NCBI GenBank assembly: GCA_938008005.1
Contig: CALLLZ010000436.1
Location: 1-8,864, forward strand
Direction of reading: 5' to 3'
Source of the DNA: an uncultured Marinicella sp.
GTDB lineage: Bacteria; Pseudomonadota; Gammaproteobacteria; Xanthomonadales; Marinicellaceae
DNA: 8,864 nucleotides
The notes below the pieces were generated by a model. It was not told the origin of the DNA. It searched no databases and saw nothing but the letters and a program-made list of their open reading frames with translations. Below, piece after piece: positions 1-6,794 of the stretch. The translations under genes and the position numbers were made by a program. Within the stretch, counting starts at the first letter, position 1, and the number at the start of each line of letters is the position of its first letter.

Positions 1-631
1 ACCCATTAAAGCTTATATCAGTAGTATAAGAAGTCGCTACCAAAGAGGGCCAAGCCCATTCTTTTATTTCATGTTTCAACCTGAAGTTATGGCATCAGCA
101 CCACAAATACAATTTGCTACCGCACAAGTAAAAGCAGCTGATATTCCACAATTACAAACCACTGTAGCTAAACAATTCCCTGGCATCACGACGTTAAATG
201 GTGCAAGTATTGCAAAACAATTGAAAGGGTTTGTAGACCAGTTAACTCAATTGGTACAAATTTTTACTGGTTTAAGTATTTTAGCAGGTATCATGATTCT
301 CATTACATCCTTGGTTTCAACCTCTCAAGATCGATTACAGGAAAGTGCATACTTTCGATTGATGGGCATGTTAACCAAAGACCTGTATGCCATTAATGTG
401 GTCGAACTGTTGATGTTAGGTTTATTGGCATTTATGGCTGGTGGCTTCCTTGGCTTTGCTGTTTCATATGCCATCACCACTTATTGGTTTGCACTACCAT
501 TTGTCTTTCCTTGGCAGGTAAGCTTGTGGTCACTATTGATTTTGATGACTACCCTGTTGCTGGTAAGTTTTGCTTATGGAAGATTGGTGATTAAATCAAA
601 CGTAATGAATTTAGTGCGCCAAATGATATGA
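1..631 (+). CDS. ABC transporter permease, YbbP/FtsX-like family, C-terminal part (5' end outside the window)
   Basis: The reading frame is open from base 2 through the TGA at 629-631, so the first ATG in the window (71) is an internal methionine and not the start. About 209 C-terminal residues are visible. They begin with a soluble stretch carrying RGPSPFFYF, which resembles the segment before the last periplasmic loop in YbbP-type permeases. A loop with a FPGITTLNG patch follows, then three hydrophobic segments typical of the FtsX permease domain: one ending ILITSLVSTSQ, a second around VVELLMLGLLAFMAGG and a third around WSLLILMTTLLLVSFAYG. The cytoplasmic ESAYFRLMGM between the first two corresponds to the usual LRxLGA coupling motif. 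Relatives sit in the inner membrane with a YbbA/LolD-like ATPase and are linked to lipoprotein or esterase-related export. The substrate cannot be read here, and the ATPase gene would lie upstream. The family call is firm; any narrower function is inference. Confidence 0.85.
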   Translation, partial: PIKAYISSIRSRYQRGPSPFFYFMFQPEVMASAPQIQFATAQVKAADIPQLQTTVAKQFPGITTLNGASIAKQLKGFVDQLTQLVQIFTGLSILAGIMILITSLVSTSQDRLQESAYFRLMGMLTKDLYAINVVELLMLGLLAFMAGGFLGFAVSYAITTYWFALPFVFPWQVSLWSLLILMTTLLLVSFAYGRLVIKSNVMNLVRQMI

Positions 632-689
632 ACAAAATTGACCATTATGTGACAATATTTAACAATCGCAGCAATCTATGTAAAATTTC

Positions 690-711
690 AGGTGTTAAAC
701 ACTTCTTTTTT
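690..711 (+). terminator. Candidate rho-independent terminator after the permease gene
   Basis: AGGTGT (690-695) pairs with ACACTT (699-704) across the loop TAA, giving six pairs including one G-U. One C follows and then six T residues (706-711). It lies about 60 bases past the permease stop codon and would separate that transcript from the DUF1631 gene. The stem is short, so efficiency is uncertain. Confidence 0.55.
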
Positions 712-927
712 ATCGATTTAAGTCAATAAAACCATTAATTTACATTGATTATAGTAGTTACACAAAATTCAGTGGCAAAATAATAATAGTGGGTCATTCT
801 GATGACTATGTGTGCAGACATCTGAGAAATTACCTAATTAACAGTAGAGCACTGTAAATAGTTAATAAGTAAATATTTTAAAACTTGAGATGAATGTCAA
901 GTTGATAAAGATTTGAGCACATAGTGG
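712..927. other. AT-rich intergenic stretch without a recognisable gene
   Basis: Roughly 215 bases between the candidate terminator and the DUF1631 start. Stop codons break every frame and only very short ORFs occur, such as an ATG at 801 with a stop seven codons later. I find no convincing -35/-10 pair. TTTACA at 739-744 lacks a good -10 at the usual distance. The only structured element is the inverted repeat at 882-903. The promoter of the downstream gene presumably lies here, but I cannot place it. Confidence 0.5.
882..903. repeat. Perfect 7-base inverted repeat upstream of the DUF1631 gene
   Basis: AACTTGA (882-888) and TCAAGTT (897-903) are exact reverse complements separated by eight bases. 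The right arm ends about 24 bases before the ATG at 928. It could be an operator or a hairpin in the mRNA leader. No T-run follows, so it is not an intrinsic terminator. An AT-rich palindrome of this size can also arise by chance. Confidence 0.45.
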
Positions 928-3168
928 ATGAATAAAAATATTAACAAAGCTGATGACTTTTGTGATCAGAACAAAACAACTGATAACGTGGTTGATATAA
1001 AAGAAAAGTCAGAACTAAAGAAAATGTCAACATTCAATAGGCATTTACATCAGACTCACCGTATTTTTGTGCAATCATTAAATCCTCGTATAGCTCATTT
1101 TTTTGAGGGCTTGAATGATTTCTTTTTCGATATGGCCGAACAGGCAGATAACAATATAAAACAAAATCAATATTTCGCAGCCATAGGAGAAACAAGAAAA
1201 TACAAAGACGCATTGACTCAACAATTCGCTAAAAATGTAAACATCATCTTTCAAAAATTTAAAAACCAGGATTACGTCTATTTCATAGAAAATAAACAAC
1301 AAACTGAAGAAACTGTTAAAACCATGACCCTGATTAAAGATGATGACTTAGATCAAAATCTTGCCATCAATAATGTGGTCGCAAAAATCAGCCAAGTTCA
1401 CCTCAAAGAATTATATTTACTTAACCAGCGCTTTACTGAGCTGGCCAAAATAGATGAATTAACCGAACAACAAAACCCCATAGGTCCTGATGCCATTGTC
1501 AACGCATTTGCATTATCATTGAAGCTGCTCAAATCTGAGTCCAGCATTAAACTGATGATCATCAAGTTATTCGAAAAAAACATGGTAGAAAGCTTAGCGC
1601 CTGCTTATCGAATGATTAATAAGTATTTTCAAAAACAAGGCGTATTACCCAACTTAAAGTTCTCTGCTAAGCCAAAAACTGATCATGCAATCAATAATTC
1701 AATCAACTATTTGGCACAAAAACTATCTGGCGAAGATGATAACTACAAAAAAATTGCCGAAATACTTAACCATGATCATGAGCAAACCCCACAAAGTCAT
1801 TATTCAGCTGAGAATATTGTTCAGTTTTCACAATTAACTGATGCCTTAGACCAGATTAAGACAGAGCTTCTGACTGATAAAGAATTGATTGCTAAAGACA
1901 ACATCAGTCCTTTGGAACTCAAAGATGAATTAATTCGTAAACTTAAATCACTGAAAGCCATGACGGCTAATCAACAATTAAATCAAGCCGATGAAAACAC
2001 CATAGATTTAATTGGTGAGTTGTTTCAGTTTTTAGTGGATGATCGCAATCTACCAGAAACCATTCAATTGGTACTGTCCAAGTTACAACTGCCTTATTTA
2101 CAAATTGCCTTAAAGGACCCTTCATTTTTCTCTGACAAACAGAACAATGCCAGGCAATTACTCAACATCATTGCTGAAAGTGCTGTTGGTTGGTCGCCCC
2201 AAACTGATGATAAGTCACTGTTCCTTAACAAAGTCAAAGAAATTGTTGAATTTATTTTGCAGAACCATGAAAAAAACATCAACTTTGAAAAATTGATTGT
2301 CAAATTCATTCAACTTGATCAAAAAATAAAAAAACGTGCAGGTATCTTAGAAAAAAGAACATCATCTAAAATTTCAGGTCGAGAACGTTTGAATGTAGCC
2401 AAAAACAATACGGCTGATTTTCTAAGAAAAAAATTAAAAGGACAAAAAATACCTGCTCTTGTCCGCGAATTACTATTAAAGCCATGGGCAAATGTACTGA
2501 TTCTCTCTGAACTGAGAGAGCAAGAATCCCCAGGGCTGTTAAAAAGAAACCAGCATTTTGTAATCAACTTAATAAAAGCAGCTTCCCCTAACAATAACCT
2601 TAAATGCTCAAAGTCAGTGATTAAAGCGCTTTGCATAGAATTGAATCATGGCCTTAAATTAGTCGCTTTTGACACCCAGAATTTAAACAAAAAAACCAAG
2701 CAATTACATAAATGCTTAGCAAAAATCAATGGCTTAAAAACTGCAAAAAAACCAGTTGAATTCATTGATCCCAACAAAATTCTTGAACTCTCAAAAGAGT
2801 TTAATCAAGAATCAAGCGTTGGTGCTTTGATAGAAAACCCAGATTTAAGTTTAGAGTCACCTAAAAACATTCCAGTCATTGATGATGACTTCAACCAACA
2901 GGCTATGATGATTAAATTGGGTGAATGGATAGAAATCAATACCAAAAACCAGTCTCAACAAGTGAAACTATCATGGAAAAGCCCCATCAGTGGCAAACTA
3001 CTTTTCGTCAACGCCAAAGGCGCTAAAGTCATAGACCTATTCCCTAATGAACTGGCAGAAAAACTCAGAAATAAAGAGTTCTTTACCATGCAACAGGTAC
3101 CTTTAATTGATCGAGCCATGTCAAGTATTGCCCAAAAAATGAAAAAGAAAAAATCATCTACCAGCTAA
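928..3168 (+). CDS. DUF1631 family protein
   Basis: This 746-residue, lysine-, asparagine- and glutamine-rich protein has no signal peptide or membrane segment and is probably cytoplasmic. Three blocks match DUF1631: an N-terminal helical block around residues 56-105 (FFEGLNDFFFDMAEQADN), the family hallmark NPIGPDAIVNAF at 183-194, and a C-terminal module from about 660 to 740. The last module contains LGEWIEI, KLSWKSPISGKLLFVNAKG and a final PLIDRAM helix, and looks like a PilZ-like beta-barrel. Length is normal for the family. Some relatives are mislabelled thymidine phosphorylase in databases; nothing here supports that enzyme. The biochemical role is unknown to me. The start is uncertain: GTG at 925 directly precedes ATG 928, and an in-frame ATG at 1024 (residue 33) would remove a poorly conserved, charged leader. 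No strong Shine-Dalgarno sequence precedes any of them. The gene stands alone, with a candidate terminator upstream and a converging gene downstream. Confidence 0.85.
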   Translation: MNKNINKADDFCDQNKTTDNVVDIKEKSELKKMSTFNRHLHQTHRIFVQSLNPRIAHFFEGLNDFFFDMAEQADNNIKQNQYFAAIGETRKYKDALTQQFAKNVNIIFQKFKNQDYVYFIENKQQTEETVKTMTLIKDDDLDQNLAINNVVAKISQVHLKELYLLNQRFTELAKIDELTEQQNPIGPDAIVNAFALSLKLLKSESSIKLMIIKLFEKNMVESLAPAYRMINKYFQKQGVLPNLKFSAKPKTDHAINNSINYLAQKLSGEDDNYKKIAEILNHDHEQTPQSHYSAENIVQFSQLTDALDQIKTELLTDKELIAKDNISPLELKDELIRKLKSLKAMTANQQLNQADENTIDLIGELFQFLVDDRNLPETIQLVLSKLQLPYLQIALKDPSFFSDKQNNARQLLNIIAESAVGWSPQTDDKSLFLNKVKEIVEFILQNHEKNINFEKLIVKFIQLDQKIKKRAGILEKRTSSKISGRERLNVAKNNTADFLRKKLKGQKIPALVRELLLKPWANVLILSELREQESPGLLKRNQHFVINLIKAASPNNNLKCSKSVIKALCIELNHGLKLVAFDTQNLNKKTKQLHKCLAKINGLKTAKKPVEFIDPNKILELSKEFNQESSVGALIENPDLSLESPKNIPVIDDDFNQQAMMIKLGEWIEINTKNQSQQVKLSWKSPISGKLLFVNAKGAKVIDLFPNELAEKLRNKEFFTMQQVPLIDRAMSSIAQKMKKKKSSTS

Positions 3169-3276
3169 TAAGTAGATATCACAAGGTTTTCATAGACTCA
3201 ACACAGTTCTCAAAGTGAGATATTTAAAAGCATGACACTTGGAGTTATGGTGTAATTTACCACTTAGAAATGGAAC

Positions 3277-3316
3277 TGCGCTTAAAAATAGCTTCTATGA
3301 CTCAATGCGCATTTTT
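3277..3316. terminator. Weak terminator candidate between the convergent DUF1631 and MFS genes
   Basis: TGCGC (3277-3281) pairs with GCGCA (3307-3311), and five T residues follow on the plus strand. Inside the long loop is a small hairpin, ATAG-CTT-CTAT, which on the minus strand runs straight into TTTTT. The element could therefore serve both convergent transcripts, and it overlaps the last codons of the MFS gene. The long loop and the 4-5 base stems make it doubtful. Confidence 0.25.
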
Positions 3317-4582
3317 GACTTTGTTCGTATTGATGAACCGCATGATGGTAATCGCCAACATAATAACCAAAAAAGGAATGCAGGTATATAAAATGCCTTG
3401 CCATTGGTAGTTAAACAACACCCAACCTGCCATCAGGGAAGAAAAACCCTGAAAAGTAGAAACGCTGAAATCATTGATGCCTTGTACTTTATGTCGTTCA
3501 TGACTCCGGTAGCTCAACGGCAATAAAGTAGTCCCTGCATAAAACAAGAAGTTCCAACCAATACCCAACAAGATCAATGCCCACCAGTAATGCAGTAATT
3601 CATGACCTTGACTGGCAATAATCACAACACCAACAAACATCAAGGTTCCTACCAACAAAAAATACTTTGTTTTAATTCTGGAACCCAACCAAATAGTCAA
3701 TAGAGATGGTAGATACATCGCGGCCACATGAGATTGGATCACCCACTTGGTATGTTCTAAAGAATGATTATGCAACTGATGCATACTTAAAGGTGTAGCG
3801 GTCATCACAAAACTCATTAAACCATAACCCAAAGCAGCTGCGAGAATAGCCACAATAAATACTGGCTGCTTGATAATTTCTGTTAGAGCTCTGGTTGGCT
3901 CAGCTTCATTCATCACTTGTTCCGGCAATACTTTAAATCGGGACACAATAATTATAGCCACAGTTGCGAGCAGCATAATGCCAAAAAAAGTACCCGCATA
4001 GGCTTGGTTTGAAGCCTCTTGAGGTGATGCACCATCAAAAAGGAACCAATCTTTACTCACAAAGGCCAACTCAGGGCCAATCAAAGCAGCAAAAACACCC
4101 GTTAACATCAATAACGAAACCGCTTTAGGAATGTCCTTAGGATCCGACAAGGATTCTATTGCAGCAAACCTCAGTTGTTGGGCAAAGGCAGCACTGAAGC
4201 CTAACACAAAAGCTGCCACCACAAATAAATAAAACCAACTCCACTTAACGGCCAAAAAACCCAGTAAACCACCTATTAAAGCAGACGAAAAGCCCAACAT
4301 TGTGGCATTTCGCCTGCCATATTTTTTTGCCAGAAGAGCCGCTGGAATAGTCGCTGCAGCTGCTCCTGCAATCATAAAAGTCAAAGGTAGAGTCACCCAT
4401 GCAGGGTTGGGGGCCATTTTATTGGCTATGATGCCGCCAATAAATATCATCATAGGGGCTGCTGCAGAGATCAAAGGTTGTGCTAAAAACAACAAACTGA
4501 TGTTTTTATGCAACCCAGAAAACCGTAAGATCAACCAAGACAAACTGACCAAAGCAACAAAAATGAGAATTAAATTCAACAT
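3302..4582 (-). CDS. Major facilitator superfamily (MFS) transporter
   Basis: A 426-residue polytopic inner-membrane protein with about 12 predicted helices plus an extra hydrophobic segment at residues 1-20. The MFS loop 2-3 motif is clear at about 81-97 (AALLAKKYGRRNATMLG). Residues 134-141 (AQQLRFAA), 279-290 (KWVIQSHVAAMY) and 341-356 (IGWNFLFYAGTTLLPL) resemble a subgroup of proteobacterial MFS proteins that includes the proposed riboflavin transporter RfnT. That resemblance is from memory, and the substrate is not determined by the sequence. A histidine-containing loop (MHQLHNHSLEH, 267-277) precedes the motif at 279. The start at 4582 has no clear Shine-Dalgarno sequence. The next methionine (residue 44) would fall inside the first canonical helix, so the long form is preferred. 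The gene is divergent from hemH and convergent with the DUF1631 gene. Confidence 0.85.
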   Translation of the reverse strand: MLNLILIFVALVSLSWLILRFSGLHKNISLLFLAQPLISAAAPMMIFIGGIIANKMAPNPAWVTLPLTFMIAGAAAATIPAALLAKKYGRRNATMLGFSSALIGGLLGFLAVKWSWFYLFVVAAFVLGFSAAFAQQLRFAAIESLSDPKDIPKAVSLLMLTGVFAALIGPELAFVSKDWFLFDGASPQEASNQAYAGTFFGIMLLATVAIIIVSRFKVLPEQVMNEAEPTRALTEIIKQPVFIVAILAAALGYGLMSFVMTATPLSMHQLHNHSLEHTKWVIQSHVAAMYLPSLLTIWLGSRIKTKYFLLVGTLMFVGVVIIASQGHELLHYWWALILLGIGWNFLFYAGTTLLPLSYRSHERHKVQGINDFSVSTFQGFSSLMAGWVLFNYQWQGILYTCIPFLVIMLAITIMRFINTNKVKNAH

Positions 4583-4753
4583 GATGTCGGCAGTCTAACA
4601 GTCAGCTACGAGCAATACCAGAAATTAAATCTCATCCAAATTTCAGGACTAGAGAATTAATACAATAATATAAAAAATAAGTATCAAAATCACATCATAT
4701 TGTACTAATCTAGCTAAAATAGCAGTTATAGAAAACAACGGACCAAGAATCAA
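4583..4753. promoter_or_regulatory. Divergent intergenic region between the MFS gene and hemH
   Basis: These 171 AT-rich bases must hold the promoters of both divergent genes. TAAAAT at 4715-4720 could be a -10 for hemH but lacks a convincing -35 at 16-18 bases. It lies within a small inverted repeat, GCTA-AAA-TAGC (4713-4723). CAGTC occurs twice eight bases apart near the MFS start. I cannot define either promoter with confidence and see no riboswitch-like folding. Confidence 0.35.
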
Positions 4754-5836
4754 GTGAAATACAAAAACACCACCAACTACCAACATGGCGATGATTTAAA
4801 AATTGGCGTGCTGATGGTTAACTTAGGCACACCTGATGCACCCACAAAAAAAGCCCTCAAAGTTTACCTGAAAGAATTCCTGTCTGACCCAAGGGTTGTA
4901 GAGCCACCCTTCCCTCGTTGGATCTGGTGGTTAATCCTCAATGGCATCATCTTAAATGTCCGACCAAAAAAATCGGCACAAGCCTATGCAAGCATCTGGG
5001 ATGAAGTGGGCACAGGATCACCACTAATGGCAATCAGCAAGGCACAACACCAAGCTATAAGCGATGATTTACAACAAAAGAACATCAAAGTAGTGACTGA
5101 ATTAGCCATGCGCTATGGCAACCCTTCCATAAAATCTGGATTAGAAAAGCTCAAAACTCAAAACGTTGATCGCTTATTGGTCTTGCCGTTGTACCCACAA
5201 TACTCAGCTGCAACAACAGCATCCATATTTGACGAAGTAACAGACCAATTACAAACTTGGCGCTTGATTCCTGAGGTAAGATTTATCAATCATTACCATG
5301 ACCACGATGGCTATATTGATGCGTTAGCACGCAGTGTTAAAAACCATTGGCAAACTCATGGTCAAGCAGATCAACTGTTGATGTCATTTCATGGTGTACC
5401 TAAACGCTATTTAATCAATGGTGATCCATACCATTGTGAATGTCATAAAACCGCCCGTTTACTGGCTGAAAAACTGGGCTTAAGTAAAGATCAATACCGT
5501 GTGACTTTTCAATCTATTTTTGGCCGCGAAGAATGGCTCAAACCATATACCATGGATACATTGAAGACTTTACCTTCTGAGGGCCATAAACATGTACAAA
5601 TTATCTGCCCGGGATTTGCTGCTGACTGTCTAGAAACCTTAGAGGAAATAGCCGTTGAAAACAAAGGTTATTTTATCGATGCTGGCGGGGAAGAATTCAG
5701 TTATATCCCAGCACTAAACACCGAGCCTGATCACATTAACTTCCTAACCAACTTAATAACCAAACATTGCCAAACATGGTTAGATGAAGGTGAAAGAGAC
5801 CATCAAAAAACCGCTACAGCTTTCTCTGGTCACTGA
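4754..5836 (+). CDS. hemH: Ferrochelatase (protoheme ferro-lyase)
   Basis: Inserts Fe(2+) into protoporphyrin IX to form protoheme, the last step of the protoporphyrin-dependent heme pathway, at the cytoplasmic face of the inner membrane. The 360-residue product has the family blocks in order: GVLMVNLGTPDAPT (18-31), YLKEFLSDPRVVE (38-50), GTGSPL (86-91), AMRYGNPS (118-125), LPLYPQYSAATTAS (144-157), SFHGVPKRY (211-219) and CPGFAADCLETLEEIA (285-300). His213 and Glu294 match the catalytic pair of E. coli HemH (H194 and E275), with identical spacing of 81 residues. The start is GTG: an in-frame TAA at 4715 closes the frame upstream, and there is no other start codon before the conserved block. 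The Shine-Dalgarno sequence is weak. At 258-264 the usual FQSRFGR reads FQSIFGR; this position varies in the family, so activity is expected. A CEC pair lies at 228-230. It is a single gene, convergent with the hydroxylase gene downstream. Confidence 0.97.
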   Translation: MKYKNTTNYQHGDDLKIGVLMVNLGTPDAPTKKALKVYLKEFLSDPRVVEPPFPRWIWWLILNGIILNVRPKKSAQAYASIWDEVGTGSPLMAISKAQHQAISDDLQQKNIKVVTELAMRYGNPSIKSGLEKLKTQNVDRLLVLPLYPQYSAATTASIFDEVTDQLQTWRLIPEVRFINHYHDHDGYIDALARSVKNHWQTHGQADQLLMSFHGVPKRYLINGDPYHCECHKTARLLAEKLGLSKDQYRVTFQSIFGREEWLKPYTMDTLKTLPSEGHKHVQIICPGFAADCLETLEEIAVENKGYFIDAGGEEFSYIPALNTEPDHINFLTNLITKHCQTWLDEGERDHQKTATAFSGH

Positions 5837-5860
5837 TGAAACACCAACTCATTCATAAGT

Positions 5861-5882
5861 CATTAGGTTTTAATGTTTTTTT
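5861..5882 (+). terminator. Candidate rho-independent terminator after hemH
   Basis: CATTA (5861-5865) pairs with TAATG (5871-5875) around a five-base loop, followed immediately by seven T residues (5876-5882). It begins 25 bases after the hemH stop and overlaps the stop codon of the converging hydroxylase gene. The stem has only one G-C pair, so strength is doubtful despite the long T-run. Confidence 0.4.
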
Positions 5883-6631
5883 GAAGGCTTATAAACGTCT
5901 TTGCATAACAACATCTCAACGACCCTAAAAGATGCACCTTCATAAAAACCATTTTCTGACACAAATGACTTGGGGTTTTTAAACGTACCAAACAAAATGT
6001 CGAAAAGTGGCAAATCAGAGTAATTATACGCATGCACGCCTCTTTCGTGATGAACACTGTGACTTTCTGGCCTTTGGACTATATAACCTAGCCACTGGGG
6101 TGTTTTTATATTGGTATGTTGGAAAACCGCAAGAAAAGTAGTGATGAATAAAAAATGACTGACGGTTTCAGGAGACAAGCCTACAATCAACACCAAGCTT
6201 AAACTACCTACCATGGTAAACCCAATCATGTCCAAAGGACTGAAGTAATAAGCACCATATGCATCAATTCGCTCTGCACTGTGATGTAATTGATGAAACC
6301 CTAACCACAACCACTTGTTATTATGCATGGAACGATGCCAAATATATATTAATAACTCAAAGACCAGTACGCCTACAATCAAAGCAACAAAAGTATTTAC
6401 ACCTGTCATATCAATTAATTGATAATCAATTAAATACTGATCCCATATTAAAGGCAGATAACTGGCCAAATAAAAGTAAACCACAAAACCAATTAAGGTT
6501 TTAATTTTCCAACCTTTCACTCGACTTAACTTACGGCCTTGAAAGAAGGTTTCCAGGAGGGTTAAAAAAAAGAAAATTCCTATGATACCTAAGGAAACTG
6601 GGTCTATCAAAACTTCTAATGGCGTTGGCAT
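5870..6631 (-). CDS. Fatty acid hydroxylase / sterol desaturase superfamily membrane di-iron oxygenase
   Basis: A 253-residue integral membrane protein. Hydrophobic segments lie at about 13-30, 45-63, 79-98, 133-152 and 155-172. The three histidine boxes that bind the di-iron centre in this superfamily are intact: HRSMH (99-103), HQLHH (113-117) and HSVHH (191-195), with further histidines at 172 and 200. Family members use O2 to hydroxylate or desaturate lipids, sterols, carotenoids or alkyl-glycerol chains. The substrate cannot be read from the sequence; a membrane lipid is the likeliest class. Length is normal for bacterial members. AAAGG sits eight bases before the ATG, a good Shine-Dalgarno spacing, so the start at 6631 is well supported. 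The gene is divergent from a membrane-bound transcriptional regulator, and the regulatory repeats between them make it a plausible target. Confidence 0.88.
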   Translation of the reverse strand: MPTPLEVLIDPVSLGIIGIFFFLTLLETFFQGRKLSRVKGWKIKTLIGFVVYFYLASYLPLIWDQYLIDYQLIDMTGVNTFVALIVGVLVFELLIYIWHRSMHNNKWLWLGFHQLHHSAERIDAYGAYYFSPLDMIGFTMVGSLSLVLIVGLSPETVSHFLFITTFLAVFQHTNIKTPQWLGYIVQRPESHSVHHERGVHAYNYSDLPLFDILFGTFKNPKSFVSENGFYEGASFRVVEMLLCKDVYKPSKKH

Positions 6632-6697
6632 ATTCTCTACCTTTTCTTATTAAACTTATCGCTAATGATATAAACTGTTGTAATGAGAAACATGAAG

Positions 6698-6725
6698 ATT
6701 ATGTATAGATTCAATAATTTTTGAA
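6698..6725 (-). promoter_or_regulatory. Possible promoter of the hydroxylase gene
   Basis: Read on the minus strand, TTCAAA (6725-6720) is followed after 16 bases by CATAAT (6703-6698), matching the sigma-70 consensus at 4 of 6 and 5 of 6 positions. It would give a leader of about 60 bases. The inverted repeat at 6708-6727 covers the -35 and the spacer. AT-rich DNA yields such matches easily, so this is tentative. Confidence 0.25.
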
Positions 6726-6727
6726 TC
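6708..6727. repeat. Perfect 7-base inverted repeat in the divergent hydroxylase/regulator region
   Basis: GATTCAA (6708-6714) and TTGAATC (6721-6727) are exact reverse complements separated by six bases. The centre-to-centre distance of 13 bases would suit a dimeric DNA-binding protein. No T-run follows on either strand to suggest a terminator, and the repeat sits between two divergent starts. An operator is the natural reading but is not shown. Confidence 0.5.
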
Positions 6728-6735
6728 AGCCCAAA

Positions 6736-6763
6736 TTAAAACCTGCTTAAACACATCTAAAAT
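6736..6763 (+). promoter_or_regulatory. Possible promoter and 11-base-spaced direct repeat upstream of the regulator gene
   Basis: TTAAAA (6736-6741) and TAAAAT (6758-6763) with a 16-base spacer form a possible sigma-70 promoter that would start transcription about 25 bases before the ATG. Within it, TTAAA occurs at 6736 and again at 6747, an 11-base step, with CTAAA at 6757. One-turn direct repeats are what OmpR/PhoB-type winged-helix domains bind, so self-control by the downstream gene product is possible. All elements are AT-rich and may be coincidental. Confidence 0.3.
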
Positions 6764-6794
6764 CACAGTTTCAGGATGTATAAGAACATGAAAA

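Noticed and set aside
71..631. ATG at 71 as the start of a 186-residue protein
   Set aside because: The frame is open to the left edge, and the residues before this methionine (RGPSPFFYF) already match the permease family, so it is internal.
638..686. TTGACC/GTGACA with TAAAAT as a promoter for the DUF1631 gene
   Set aside because: The spacing to any acceptable -10 is wrong, and transcription from it would run straight into the candidate terminator at 690-711.
1078..2636. Several minus-strand open frames within the DUF1631 gene (1078-1302, 1398-1583, 2094-2309, 2319-2636)
   Set aside because: All lie opposite a long conserved coding region and have Phe/Ser/Leu-rich composition expected from reading lysine-rich codons backwards.
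3208..3220. Hairpin TCTCA-AAG-TGAGA as terminator of the DUF1631 gene
   Set aside because: It has a five-pair stem but is followed by TATTT and then A residues, not a T-run.
4302..4598. Plus-strand open frame of 98 codons opposite the 5' end of the MFS gene
   Set aside because: It is fully antisense to well-conserved transporter sequence, its product resembles no family I know, and it has no recognisable ribosome binding site.
6259..6504. Plus-strand open frame opposite the hydroxylase gene
   Set aside because: It is antisense to the histidine-box region; its product has no family features.
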